From an uncultured bacterium (GTDB lineage: Bacteria; Actinomycetota; Coriobacteriia; Coriobacteriales; Coriobacteriaceae): 64,000 nucleotides of DNA. Location: the NCBI GenBank assembly GCA_905215505.1, contig CAJMPU010000007.1, positions 48,812-112,811 of the forward strand, in the 5' to 3' direction. Shown one piece after another: positions 1-7,420 of this stretch (position 1 is its first letter; the number at the start of each line of letters is the position of its first letter). A program made the translations under genes and the position numbers. The notes below the pieces were generated by a model. That model was not told where the DNA came from. It saw only the letters and a program-made list of their open reading frames with translations, and ran no database searches.

Positions 1-200
1 AGATGGCCAACAAGCACGTCGATCAGCCTTCTCAGGTCACCCACGTGGGCGACAAGGTTCAGGTCAAGGTCATGGAGATCGACCTCGACCGTCGTCGTAT
101 CTCCCTGTCCATGAAGTCCGCTGCTGAGACTCTGGGCGTCGAGATCGAGGTTACCCCGCTGCCTTCCGAGAAGAAGGACGAGGAGACTGACGCCGAGTAA
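1..200 (+). CDS. rpsA: 30S ribosomal protein S1, C-terminal end (partial)
   Basis: Only the last 65 or so codons are present; the gene starts before the window. The frame reads through an S1 RNA-binding fold: VGDKVQVKVMEIDLDRRR followed by ISLSMK is the typical end of an S1 OB-fold repeat. An acidic tail (EKKDEETDAE) then leads to TAA. S1 binds mRNA and helps it onto the 30S subunit. A strong terminator follows 26 bases after the stop, so this is the end of its transcript. Other S1-domain proteins are possible from so short a piece, but the acidic actinobacterial tail favours rpsA. Confidence 0.8.
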   Translation, partial: MANKHVDQPSQVTHVGDKVQVKVMEIDLDRRRISLSMKSAAETLGVEIEVTPLPSEKKDEETDAE

Positions 201-226
201 ATCGGTTTGACGATCACTTGTTTTAA

Positions 227-257
227 GGGATCCGTCCGTAATGGACGGGTCCCTTTT
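227..257 (+). terminator. Rho-independent terminator after rpsA
   Basis: An 11-bp near-perfect stem (GGGATCCGTCC / GGACGGGTCCC) has a short GTAAT loop and is followed by TTTTT. It lies directly after the rpsA stop. Confidence 0.9.
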
Positions 258-311
258 TGCATTTGGCACCGAGATGCGCAATGCTGCCGGGCTGTCCACA
301 GGCTATTGAAT

Positions 312-359
312 TGTCGGTGCATGAAAAAAGCCGACATCCCGCCTCGGGGAGGAGGCGGG
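312..359. other. Two adjacent short hairpins in the rpsA-rnpB gap
   Basis: TGTCGG (312-317) pairs with CCGACA (331-336), and CCCGCCTC (338-345) pairs with GAGGCGGG (352-359). Neither is followed by a T run. The rest of 258-526 shows no convincing gene. The hairpins may belong to the rnpB promoter or upstream region; function unknown. Confidence 0.45.
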
Positions 360-526
360 AACGCACCGAGTAGACGGAGGGGTGCGGAGCGCGGTCGCGT
401 CTCGACTGACAACGTTGCCCATCGACGGGATTATTGTAGCGCATGGGCGCTTCTTGGTTTATCGTGTCGAGCGCTTGTGTTGTGCCGTTGCCTGTGGCAG
501 CGGTGTGCTACACTCTTGCACTGCTG

Positions 527-880
527 AGTGGGCCAGACGGTCGCGCGATGTACTGCTTGCGGTACGCGTGAGGAAAGTCCGGGCTCCAGAGGGCGGGATG
601 CCGGCTAACGGCCGGGCGGAGTGATCCGACGGAAAGCGCCGCAGAAAAGAAGACTCCCACCTGCGTCGCAAGGCGTAAAGGGAAAAGCTGAAACGGTGGT
701 GTAAGAGACCACCAGCGTCGTGGCAACACGGCGGCTTGGCAAGCCCCATCCGGAGCAAGCGCGAATAGGAACGCTATGGGCCGGCCCGGTCCGCGTTCGG
801 GTAGCGTGCGTGGAGCTGCACGGTAACGTGCAGACAAGATAAATGACCGTTCACGACAGAACCCGGCTTACAGGCCCACT
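527..880 (+). ncRNA. rnpB: RNase P RNA, bacterial class A
   Basis: This is the catalytic RNA of RNase P, which trims the 5' leader of pre-tRNAs. The conserved core is clear: GAGGAAAGTCCGGGCTCC near the 5' end, ACAGAA-like and GTAAGAGACCACCAGC elements in the middle, then CCCATCCGGAGCAAG, and a 3' part with ATAAATGACCG and ACAGAACCCGGCTTA. The ends were set by the P1 helix: AGTGGGCC at 527-534 pairs with GGCCCACT at 873-880. A T-rich stretch follows. The length of about 354 nt suits class A. Confidence 0.95.
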
Positions 881-967
881 TGGCATTTTTGTTACCCTGA
901 CAATCGGTACGGCCTTTGCCGTATTATTGAGGCTGTTTGTTGCTGCGCTTTATTTTGTTGAGGGGCT

Positions 968-1606
968 TTGTTGGACAGCTATTTTACTCTGCAATCGAAT
1001 ATTGAGGTTTCGGGCGAGTTTGTGGACCGCAAGAGCCGGTTTATTGCCCAGCTGGTCCATATTGAGTCCGAGGACGAGGCGAATGCCTTTATCGAGATGG
1101 TTCGCAAGCGTCATTATGACGCTCGACACAATGTTCCCGCGTGGATTTTGGTCGATGGACGCGAGCGCCAGAGCGATGATGGTGAACCGAGCCGCACGAG
1201 TGGTATGCCGACGCTCGAGGTGCTGCGCGGTGCGGGGCTCAAAAATGTTTGCTGCGTAGTGACACGCTATTTTGGTGGTACGTTGTTGGGACCTGGTGGC
1301 TTGGTACGCGCCTATACCGCGGCGACGCAGACGGCGGTGGCTGCGGCTCAGGAAGCCGGGCAGATCGTTGAGATGACGAGCGTCGTGCCGGTTGATGTGC
1401 GTGTGGCCTATCCGCAGTATGAGCAAGTGCTTCGTTTGGCCCAGGATTCGGATGCCAAGGTTTCGGATACCGATTACGCGGATGCCGTGACGATTCATTT
1501 GGTGTTTAAGGCGGGGGAGCAGGAGCCGTTTTGCGTTAAGATGCGCGAGCTTATGGCGGGGCGTGAGGAGATTGAGGTCAGCGCTCCCGAGTTTGCTGAG
1601 TTCTAA
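968..1606 (+). CDS. YigZ/IMPACT family protein
   Basis: A 212-residue protein of the YigZ/IMPACT family, linked to translation stress control but without a settled biochemical role in bacteria. The N-terminal IMPACT domain (about residues 5-110) shows KSRFIAQL, the DGEPSRTSGMP segment and YFGGTLLGPGGLVRAY, which are family hallmarks. The rest matches the C-terminal ferredoxin-like DUF1949 region. There are two adjacent TTG starts, at 968 and 971. The GAGGGG ribosome site ends at 965, so TTG 971 has the better spacing. It is monocistronic and faces the next gene head-on across a shared terminator. Confidence 0.9.
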   Translation: MLDSYFTLQSNIEVSGEFVDRKSRFIAQLVHIESEDEANAFIEMVRKRHYDARHNVPAWILVDGRERQSDDGEPSRTSGMPTLEVLRGAGLKNVCCVVTRYFGGTLLGPGGLVRAYTAATQTAVAAAQEAGQIVEMTSVVPVDVRVAYPQYEQVLRLAQDSDAKVSDTDYADAVTIHLVFKAGEQEPFCVKMRELMAGREEIEVSAPEFAEF

Positions 1607-1608
1607 CG

Positions 1609-1660
1609 ACGACGGCCGGCGTGCTTTTGGATGAATCCCAAGCGCGCCGGCCGTCGTTTT
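1609..1660. terminator. Bidirectional terminator between convergent genes
   Basis: A 13-bp perfect stem, ACGACGGCCGGCG (1609-1621) with CGCCGGCCGTCGT (1645-1657), is followed by TTTT on the plus strand. It sits between the yigZ stop and the convergent redox gene. Confidence 0.85.
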
Positions 1661-1673
1661 ATGTTGTCGCCGT

Positions 1674-2120
1674 TTACTCGGCGAGCTGCTTTAGCACATC
1701 GCAGGCGATGTCGACGGCGTCGTCGATGCAGCCGGGGCAGCTGCGGAGCGGACCCTGGTCCGATCCGACGCCTTTGAGCGTGCCGCAGACGGTCGTGGTG
1801 TTCTTCTCGCCAAAGCGCTTGGCAATCTCGCGCGACAGCTTGTAGGTCTGGCCCTTGGTCTTGGGGTTCTCCATACCATCGCTCATCACAAAGCCCATGA
1901 TGGCCACGGCGCCCGAGATGGCGCCGCAGGTCTCGGTCATGCCGCCCATGCCGGCGCCAAAGCCCTCGGTGAGGGTAAAGGCGATCTGGGGGTCGAGCCC
2001 CACAGCGGGCGCGAGCGTGCAAGCGACAGCCTGGGCGCAGTTAAAGCCGCGGGCGTGGTACTCGGCAGCCTGAGCCTGGCAGGCGGCAGTGTTGAGCTGG
2101 GTGGTATCGATCTGCTTCAT
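1674..2120 (-). CDS. C_GCAxxG_C_C family redox protein
   Basis: A small (148 aa) putative redox protein of the family named after its cysteine pattern. The signature is visible as FNCAQAV near residue 26, then a glycine-rich GFGAGMGGMTETCGAISGAV, a middle Cys (TVCGTLKG) and the C-terminal SCPGCIDDA. The cysteines probably bind metal or form a disulfide; substrate unknown. The frame is open further upstream to 2267, but the AAGGAGA ribosome site seven bases before ATG 2120 fixes the start there. It is divergent from the sulfhydrylase gene, with which it may share regulation (sulfur or redox; inference). Confidence 0.85.
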   Translation of the reverse strand: MKQIDTTQLNTAACQAQAAEYHARGFNCAQAVACTLAPAVGLDPQIAFTLTEGFGAGMGGMTETCGAISGAVAIMGFVMSDGMENPKTKGQTYKLSREIAKRFGEKNTTTVCGTLKGVGSDQGPLRSCPGCIDDAVDIACDVLKQLAE

Positions 2121-2236
2121 CGTTGTCTCCTTGTTCATGGTGTACCCGCCTATGGTACCCTTGCCGGCGCATTCGCTTATCGAGACCGCAGTGCATATCT
2201 CATTGTTTTTCGCCATCGAACACTTTCTTAAGATTT

Positions 2237-2265
2237 GGGACAAATAAACCTGATTAATTTGTCCC
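2237..2265. promoter_or_regulatory. Palindrome between divergent genes, possible operator
   Basis: GGGACAAAT (2237-2245) and ATTTGTCCC (2257-2265) form a perfect 9-bp inverted repeat with an 11-nt spacer. It lies between the divergent redox gene and the O-acetylhomoserine sulfhydrylase. There is no T run, so it is not a terminator; an operator is plausible. Confidence 0.4.
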
Positions 2266-2286
2266 ATAACCTATCGGCGGGATGGG

Positions 2287-2315
2287 TTGAGAGGGGTGCG
2301 GGGTAGCGGTATCGT
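2287..2315 (+). promoter_or_regulatory. Putative promoter of the sulfhydrylase gene
   Basis: TTGAGA (2287-2292) and TATCGT (2310-2315) are separated by 17 bases, 39 bases before the ATG. They are close to sigma-70-type boxes. Read by eye only. Confidence 0.35.
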
Positions 2316-2354
2316 GAACCGAATAAAAACAAAACCCAAGTAAGGGAGTTGGAT

Positions 2355-3638
2355 ATGAGCGAGCAGACCATCGGTACTACATGTGTTCAGGGCGGCTATC
2401 ACCCGGGCGACGCGGAGCCGCGCCAGGTGCCCATCTACCAGTCCACCACGTGGAAGTACGACACGTCCGAGCACATGGGCAAGCTGTTTGACCTGGAGGA
2501 GTCTGGTTACTTCTACAGTCGTCTGCAGAACCCCACATGCGATCTCGTTGCCGCCAAGATCTGTGAGATGGAGGGCGGCACCGCTGCGATGCTCACGAGT
2601 TCGGGCATGGCCGCGAACTTCCTCGCGATCTTTAACGTGGCCGGTGCCGGCGATCATGTGGTCGCTAGCTCTGCTATTTATGGCGGTACGTATAACCTGC
2701 TCGCCCACACCATGGGCCGCATGGGCGTGACTTGCACGTTTGTCGCCCCCGACTGCACCGATGAGGAGCTGGAGGCAGCCTTCCGGCCCAACACCAAGCT
2801 CGTCTTTGGCGAGACGATCGCCAACCCCGCCCTTGCCGTGCTCGATATTGAGCGCTTTGCCAAGGCCGCACATGACCACGGCGTGCCGCTGATGGTCGAC
2901 AACACCTTCCCGACGCCCGTGATGTGCCGTCCCTTTGAGTGGGGCGCCGACATCGTTACGCACTCCACCACCAAGTACATGGATGGACATGCTGCCTACC
3001 TGGGTGGCGTGATCGTCGACCACGGCCAGTTTGACTGGATGGCCCATGCAGACAAGTTCCCGGGTCTCACCACGCCCGACGAGAGCTATCACGGCGTGAC
3101 CTATGCCGAGAAGTTCGGTCGCGAGGGTGCCTTCATTACCAAGGCAACCGCTCAGCTCATGCGCGACCTCGGCCCCATGCAGAACCCGCAGGCGGCGTTT
3201 TTCCTGAATAGCTCGCTCGAGAGCCTGCATGTGCGTATGCCGCGTCATTGTGAGAACGGCCTGGCCGTTGCTAAGTTCCTGCAGAGCCATCCCAAGGTGC
3301 GCTTTGTAAGCTATCCGGGCCTGGAGGGCGATAAGTACTATGACATCGCTCAGAAGTACATGCCTAACGGTACCTGCGGCGTGGTGAGCTTTGGCTTTAA
3401 CGGTGGTCGCGCGGCGGCCGAGACCTTTATGAAGAGCCTTAAACTTGCCCAGATCGCCACGCATGTGGCTGACGCCCGCACCTGCTGCCTGCATCCCGCT
3501 AATGCCACACACCGCCAGATGAACGATGAGGAGCTCATCGCCTGTGGCATCTCCGCCGACATGGTGCGCCTGTCGTGCGGCCTCGAGGATACGGCCGATC
3601 TGATTGCCGACCTTGAGCAGGCGCTCGAGCAGTGCTAG
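2355..3638 (+). CDS. O-acetylhomoserine sulfhydrylase / Cys-Met metabolism PLP enzyme
   Basis: A PLP enzyme of the Cys/Met metabolism family (427 aa). It most likely makes homocysteine from O-acetylhomoserine and sulfide for methionine synthesis. The cofactor-binding features are clear: YSRLQNPT near residue 58, TSSGMAA near 82, VDNTFPTP near 182, and the Schiff-base lysine K207 in THSTTKYMDGH. The C-terminus has LSCGLEDTADLIADL, typical of the family. ATG 2355 is preferred over TTG 2349 because of the AGGGAG ribosome site. A gamma-synthase or gamma-lyase role cannot be excluded by sequence alone. Confidence 0.85.
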   Translation: MSEQTIGTTCVQGGYHPGDAEPRQVPIYQSTTWKYDTSEHMGKLFDLEESGYFYSRLQNPTCDLVAAKICEMEGGTAAMLTSSGMAANFLAIFNVAGAGDHVVASSAIYGGTYNLLAHTMGRMGVTCTFVAPDCTDEELEAAFRPNTKLVFGETIANPALAVLDIERFAKAAHDHGVPLMVDNTFPTPVMCRPFEWGADIVTHSTTKYMDGHAAYLGGVIVDHGQFDWMAHADKFPGLTTPDESYHGVTYAEKFGREGAFITKATAQLMRDLGPMQNPQAAFFLNSSLESLHVRMPRHCENGLAVAKFLQSHPKVRFVSYPGLEGDKYYDIAQKYMPNGTCGVVSFGFNGGRAAAETFMKSLKLAQIATHVADARTCCLHPANATHRQMNDEELIACGISADMVRLSCGLEDTADLIADLEQALEQC

Positions 3639-3707
3639 GCTAGCTTCTCGTATGAAGCGACGGAGCCTCTTGGGGTTCCGGTGACATATAGTTCCGATTC
3701 CGTAGGC

Positions 3708-3754
3708 GGGACCCCAATCGCGACTGTTCGCAGGCGATTGGGGCCCCGTTTTTG
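3708..3754 (+). terminator. Rho-independent terminator after the sulfhydrylase gene
   Basis: GGGACCCCAATCG (3708-3720) pairs with CGATTGGGGCCCC (3734-3746), followed by GTTTTTG. It separates the sulfhydrylase from the MFS gene. Confidence 0.85.
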
Positions 3755-3779
3755 CGTTGCACCACTCGAAAGGATGGAT

Positions 3780-5084
3780 ATGGAGAAAACTGCAGAGCAG
3801 CTGCGCCGCGAGCACATTGCCCTTGAGGGCGATACCCATGGCAAGAACAAATGGGCGATTCTGTTTACCGTGCTCATCATGACGTTTATGTCGTGTCTGG
3901 ATTCGACCGTCGTGACCGTGGCGTTGCCCGTGATGCAAAAGGAGCTGGGCGTGGGCCTCGACCGCATCCAGCTGGTGAGCTCGGTGTACCTGCTTGCGAC
4001 ATGCGTGGCTATGCTGCCGTTTGGCCGCTTGGGCGACGTGCGCGGCAAGGTGGGCGTATTCCAGCTGGGCGTAATCGTTTTTACGGTCGGCTCGCTGCTT
4101 TGCGGCCTTTCGAGTTCGCTAGAAGTTCTTATTCTGGCACGCATTGTGCAGGGCGTCGGCTGCGCGGCGGCCATGGCTAACAACATGGGTATCATCACCG
4201 AGTCGTTTCCGGCGCGCGAGCGCGGTCGTGCCATGGGTATTCTCGCGACCTTCGTGGCCCTCGGCATGATGTGTGGCCCCGTGCTGGGCGGCATGCTGGT
4301 GGCAAGCTTTCCCTGGGAGAGCATCTTCCTCATCAACCTGCCCATTGGCGTCATCTCGTTTATCGTGGGACTCTATACACTACCGCATGTTAAGCCGGAG
4401 GCCGGCGAGCGCCCCATGTCCCTGATTGAGGCTGCTCGTCGCTGCTTTGCAAATTCGGCCTTCACCATCAACCTTGCTTGCATGCTCATCGTGTTCGTTG
4501 GTATTGGCGCATCCGAGTTTATCCTGCCGTTCTATTTTCAGGACGCTCACGGCTTTGGTTCCGATATCTCTGGACTACTCTTTTTGGCGCTGCCGATGGT
4601 GAATGCCTTTATCGGCCCGCTTTCGGGTACGGTTTCGGACCGCGTTGGCTGCGAGGGACCCACGGCGGTCGGTCTAGGCGTGTACGTGTGCGGTCTCTTT
4701 GCGGTAAGCACGCTTGACGAGCGCTCTTCTATCCCTGTGATCGTGTGTTGCGTCGCGTTTATGTCGTGCGGTACGTCGATTTTCCAGAGCCCCAATAACT
4801 CGCTGTATATGGGCTCAGCTCCTCGCGAAGCACTCGGTTTTGCGGGCAGCTTGGGCAGTTTGGCGCGATACGCCGGCATGGCACTCGGCATTACGGCGGC
4901 GTCGCATATCCTGTATGGGCAGATGAGCGTGGCGATGGGCGAGGCCGTGACCAGTTTTGTTGCGGGCCGTCCGGATGTGTTCCTGTTTGGTTTTCGTTCG
5001 GTGTTCTATGTGTTGATGGCCGTGGCAGCCGTGGGCTTTGCGCTCGCCATGGTGCGTTTGGTGAAGATGCGCGCCCGCCATTAG
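3780..5084 (+). CDS. MFS transporter, DHA2 (EmrB/QacA-like) family
   Basis: A drug:proton antiporter-type membrane protein (434 aa) with a cytoplasmic N-terminus and many hydrophobic helices. The first helix carries MSCLDSTVVTVALPVM, the DHA2 motif D1. Motif A follows as GRLGDVRGK, then RIVQGVGCA in helix 4 and motif C as GMMCGPVLGG in helix 5. About 12-14 membrane segments fit. The start at 3780 has AAAGG six bases upstream; ATG 3774 is too close. It has its own transcription unit. The substrate cannot be told from sequence; export of a toxic compound is the family norm. Confidence 0.85.
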   Translation: MEKTAEQLRREHIALEGDTHGKNKWAILFTVLIMTFMSCLDSTVVTVALPVMQKELGVGLDRIQLVSSVYLLATCVAMLPFGRLGDVRGKVGVFQLGVIVFTVGSLLCGLSSSLEVLILARIVQGVGCAAAMANNMGIITESFPARERGRAMGILATFVALGMMCGPVLGGMLVASFPWESIFLINLPIGVISFIVGLYTLPHVKPEAGERPMSLIEAARRCFANSAFTINLACMLIVFVGIGASEFILPFYFQDAHGFGSDISGLLFLALPMVNAFIGPLSGTVSDRVGCEGPTAVGLGVYVCGLFAVSTLDERSSIPVIVCCVAFMSCGTSIFQSPNNSLYMGSAPREALGFAGSLGSLARYAGMALGITAASHILYGQMSVAMGEAVTSFVAGRPDVFLFGFRSVFYVLMAVAAVGFALAMVRLVKMRARH

Positions 5085-5241
5085 CGTGTTGGGAGGCTGT
5101 CTGCCACGATTCGCGCCGTCCCAAAAAGACTGGTTTGTGGTGCGATGTGGCTTGTGGGACGGGCGGGGGTCGGTCCGTGGTAGACTATCGAACAACGTTT
5201 ATTAATCGCGCGGTATCGTTGCCGCGAGAAGGGGTTGCGCC

Positions 5242-5820
5242 ATGCAGGAGCTTGAGGATCGTATTCGCCATGACGGCATCGTAAAGGCCGGTAACGTCCT
5301 TAAGGTTGATGCCTTCCTCAACCACCAGTGCGACGTTGAGCTGTTCGACCACATGGGTGCCGAGTGGGCCCGTCTGTTCGAGGGTGCCGAGATCAACAAG
5401 ATCCTGACGATTGAGGCTTCGGGCATTGGCATGGCTTGCATCGCAGCCCAGCATTTTGGCGGCGTGCCGGTGGTCTTTGCCAAGAAGGCACAGTCCATCA
5501 ACCTCGACGGCGAGCAGTATGCCACGACCATCTACTCCTTTACTAAGCAGAAGGAGTACCCGGTCATCGTTGGTAAGCGTTTTCTGTCCGAGGGCGACAA
5601 GGTCCTGATCATCGACGACTTCTTGGCCAACGGCTGCGCGCTCGAGGGTCTTATCAAGATCTGCGAGGCTGCGGGTGCCGAGGTATCCGGTATTGGCATT
5701 GCGGTGGAGAAGGGCTTCCAGGGCGGTGGCGATAAGCTCCGCGAGCGCGGCTTCCGCGTTGAGAGCCTGGCCCGTATCGCCGATATGGACTGCGAGACCG
5801 GCGAGATCACCTTCGCCTAA
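5242..5820 (+). CDS. xpt: Xanthine phosphoribosyltransferase
   Basis: A purine salvage enzyme (192 aa) that converts xanthine and PRPP to XMP. The PRPP-binding loop is VLIIDDFLANGCA at 121-133. The TIEASGIGMACIAA segment (56-69) and FAKKAQSINL (79-88) are characteristic of Xpt rather than hypoxanthine enzymes, and the length is that of the Bacillus enzyme. The AGAAGGGG ribosome site lies just before ATG 5242. No purine riboswitch is recognisable in the 157-base leader, unlike many firmicute xpt genes. A GTCCCA...TGGGAC pairing is present around 5118-5160. Confidence 0.92.
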   Translation: MQELEDRIRHDGIVKAGNVLKVDAFLNHQCDVELFDHMGAEWARLFEGAEINKILTIEASGIGMACIAAQHFGGVPVVFAKKAQSINLDGEQYATTIYSFTKQKEYPVIVGKRFLSEGDKVLIIDDFLANGCALEGLIKICEAAGAEVSGIGIAVEKGFQGGGDKLRERGFRVESLARIADMDCETGEITFA

Positions 5821-5847
5821 GCGCGCAACACAAGCGATTGGTATGCG

Positions 5848-5884
5848 ATGTGACAAAGGGACTGTCCCTTTGTCACATTTTTTG
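5848..5884. terminator. Perfect hairpin with T run after xpt
   Basis: ATGTGACAAAGGGA (5848-5861) pairs with TCCCTTTGTCACAT (5865-5878) across a 3-nt loop, followed by six or seven T residues. It works as the xpt terminator on the plus strand. It resembles other GGGAC-centred hairpins in this window (6294-6364, 24477-24562). Confidence 0.8.
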
Positions 5885-5903
5885 TATGAGGGGAGGTGTT
5901 GAT

Positions 5904-6296
5904 ATGGATGAGAACAAGATGGGGTGGCGCGAGTATGCGCGCTATGCCGAGATGTCGGCCGAGGAGTTGGCGCGCGATTGCGAGGTGCAGGTGTTTCGCG
6001 CGACGGGTCCGGGCGGACAAGGCGTCAACACGACGGACTCTGCTGTGCGCATGAAACATGGGCCCACGGGGATTGTCGTGACGGCGCGCGAGAGCCGTAG
6101 TCAGTTTCAGAATCGTGCGAGCTGTCTGCGTAAGCTGCGCGCTGAGCTTGAGCGTCGCGGGCGTCCACCGCGCCGACGCGTAAAGACCAAGGTGCCTCAG
6201 CGCTCTCGCCAGCGCAGGCTCAACGACAAACACTTCAACGCCATTAAAAAGGCCAGCCGTCGCAAGCCGGGTGGGGGAGGAATGATCTCTTCATAA
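5904..6296 (+). CDS. Release-factor-like GGQ protein (ArfB/PrfH-type peptidyl-tRNA hydrolase)
   Basis: A single-domain class I release-factor homologue (130 aa). The catalytic loop ATGPGGQGVNTTDSAV has GGQ at 37-39, which places the glutamine in the peptidyl transferase centre to cut peptidyl-tRNA. Codon-recognition domains are absent. The C-terminal half is very basic (RRGRPPRRRVKTK, RQRRLND, KKASRRK), as in ArfB, whose tail enters the mRNA channel of stalled ribosomes. A role in ribosome rescue is therefore likely. The GGGAGG site seven bases before ATG 5904 fixes the start. The stop codon lies inside the left arm of the inverted repeat that follows. Confidence 0.8.
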   Translation: MDENKMGWREYARYAEMSAEELARDCEVQVFRATGPGGQGVNTTDSAVRMKHGPTGIVVTARESRSQFQNRASCLRKLRAELERRGRPPRRRVKTKVPQRSRQRRLNDKHFNAIKKASRRKPGGGGMISS

Positions 6297-6364
6297 GTTG
6301 CGGTGAAATAGGGACTGTTTATGCAGCTAAAGCCGCAAAACAGTCCCTATTTCACCGCAACTTA
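6294..6364. repeat. 27-bp perfect inverted repeat (TTGCGGTGAAATAG family, copy 1)
   Basis: The arms 6294-6320 and 6338-6364 are perfectly complementary over 27 bp (TAAGTTGCGGTGAAATAGGG and so on) around a 17-nt loop. There is no T run. The left arm supplies the TAA stop of the GGQ gene; the right arm ends 8 bases before the stop of the convergent lipid-kinase gene. Two related copies are at 42275-42345 and 43811-43881, also at gene 3' ends. Confidence 0.9.
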
Positions 6365-6371
6365 GGGGTGG

Positions 6372-7334
6372 CTAGTGGGTGGGGCGCCAGACGTTGAGGG
6401 CGCCGCCGAGGACGTCGACCTCGATGCGCGAGGCGACAACGGGCTCCCCGTCGGCCTGGATGGGGTAGTCGGGCTCCTCAAAGGTGAGCTCGGCATGGCG
6501 GCAGCGGCGCATGCGAATCGGCGGCAGTTTGGTATGGTGGCCGTCTTTGGCCGAAAGGAACATTGGCAGGGCAACCGCGCGTGGGACGGGGCCGCAGGCG
6601 TAGCAGACGTCGAGTATGCCGTCGCAGGGATCGGCATCGGGACAGATGCGATAGCCCGAGCCATAGGTGGGGCCCAGCTGAATTGCCATGATGATCGCCC
6701 TCACGCGCTCGGCGGGCGTGCCGTCAAAGCTGACTGTCATGGGGTAGTTGCGATAGCGCAGGCCAAACTGCTCAAGTCCCGAGAGGGTGTAGAGCGGAGC
6801 ACCCGTCAAGCCGGTCTTTTTGCGCAACTCGGTGGTGCCCAGACCAATAGCGGCATCGATGCCGACCGAAAGCGTCTGGTCGTAGTACTCAACGGTAGCC
6901 TCGCCGCTGCCGCTCGCAGGGCTCCGCGAGCGAATGCGCCCGATGTCCTGACGCTGCAGCTCGCAGGTGAGCAGCGCGCCAAAATCCTTGCCGGAGAAAT
7001 CGTCGATGCCGAGCGTCTGGGCAAAATCGTTTCCGGAGCCCACGGGCAGGACGGCAAGAGCGGGGCGGGCGTCCTCCTTTTGCGTCATAAGCCCGTTGAC
7101 GACCTCGTGAATCACGCCGTCGCCGCCAAGGGCGATAACGGTGCGATAGCCCTGAGCCTGCGCGGCCAGCTCCTTGGCGTGTCCCATACGCTCGGTCAAC
7201 ACCAGGTCAAACTGGGATGCGCGTGCAGTCATGTCCAAAAAGCGCTGCAGGCGCTCGGCAACTTCGCGCGCCGCACCCGACTGGGCGGCTGGGTTGGCGA
7301 TGATGAGCGTGCGACCAAAATCAGTTGCGTGCAT
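6372..7334 (-). CDS. Diacylglycerol kinase-like / YegS-type lipid kinase
   Basis: A lipid kinase of the DAGK catalytic family (320 aa). The nucleotide-binding motif GGDGVIHEVVNGL is near residue 72 and PVGSGNDFA near 99. A later GIDAAIGLGT segment and a C-terminal beta domain with IQADGEPV complete the family layout. It probably phosphorylates diacylglycerol or a related lipid at the membrane surface. An upstream ATG at 7358 is in frame but lacks a ribosome site; CGGGAG lies seven bases before ATG 7334. It is followed closely upstream by the CLC gene on the same strand. Confidence 0.85.
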   Translation of the reverse strand: MHATDFGRTLIIANPAAQSGAAREVAERLQRFLDMTARASQFDLVLTERMGHAKELAAQAQGYRTVIALGGDGVIHEVVNGLMTQKEDARPALAVLPVGSGNDFAQTLGIDDFSGKDFGALLTCELQRQDIGRIRSRSPASGSGEATVEYYDQTLSVGIDAAIGLGTTELRKKTGLTGAPLYTLSGLEQFGLRYRNYPMTVSFDGTPAERVRAIIMAIQLGPTYGSGYRICPDADPCDGILDVCYACGPVPRAVALPMFLSAKDGHHTKLPPIRMRRCRHAELTFEEPDYPIQADGEPVVASRIEVDVLGGALNVWRPTH

Positions 7335-7420
7335 GGGGCGACTCCCGGCGTGTGACATGACAGTGCGGTCGCGCTCAGGTCGAATTGCCCCCGATTGTGG
7401 CTGCACGGCGATTATTACAT

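Noticed and set aside
5085..5241. Purine riboswitch upstream of xpt
   Set aside because: No conserved aptamer core; only a simple GTCCCA/TGGGAC pairing.
6294..6364. Rho-independent terminator
   Set aside because: The stem is perfect but neither strand has a T run after it.
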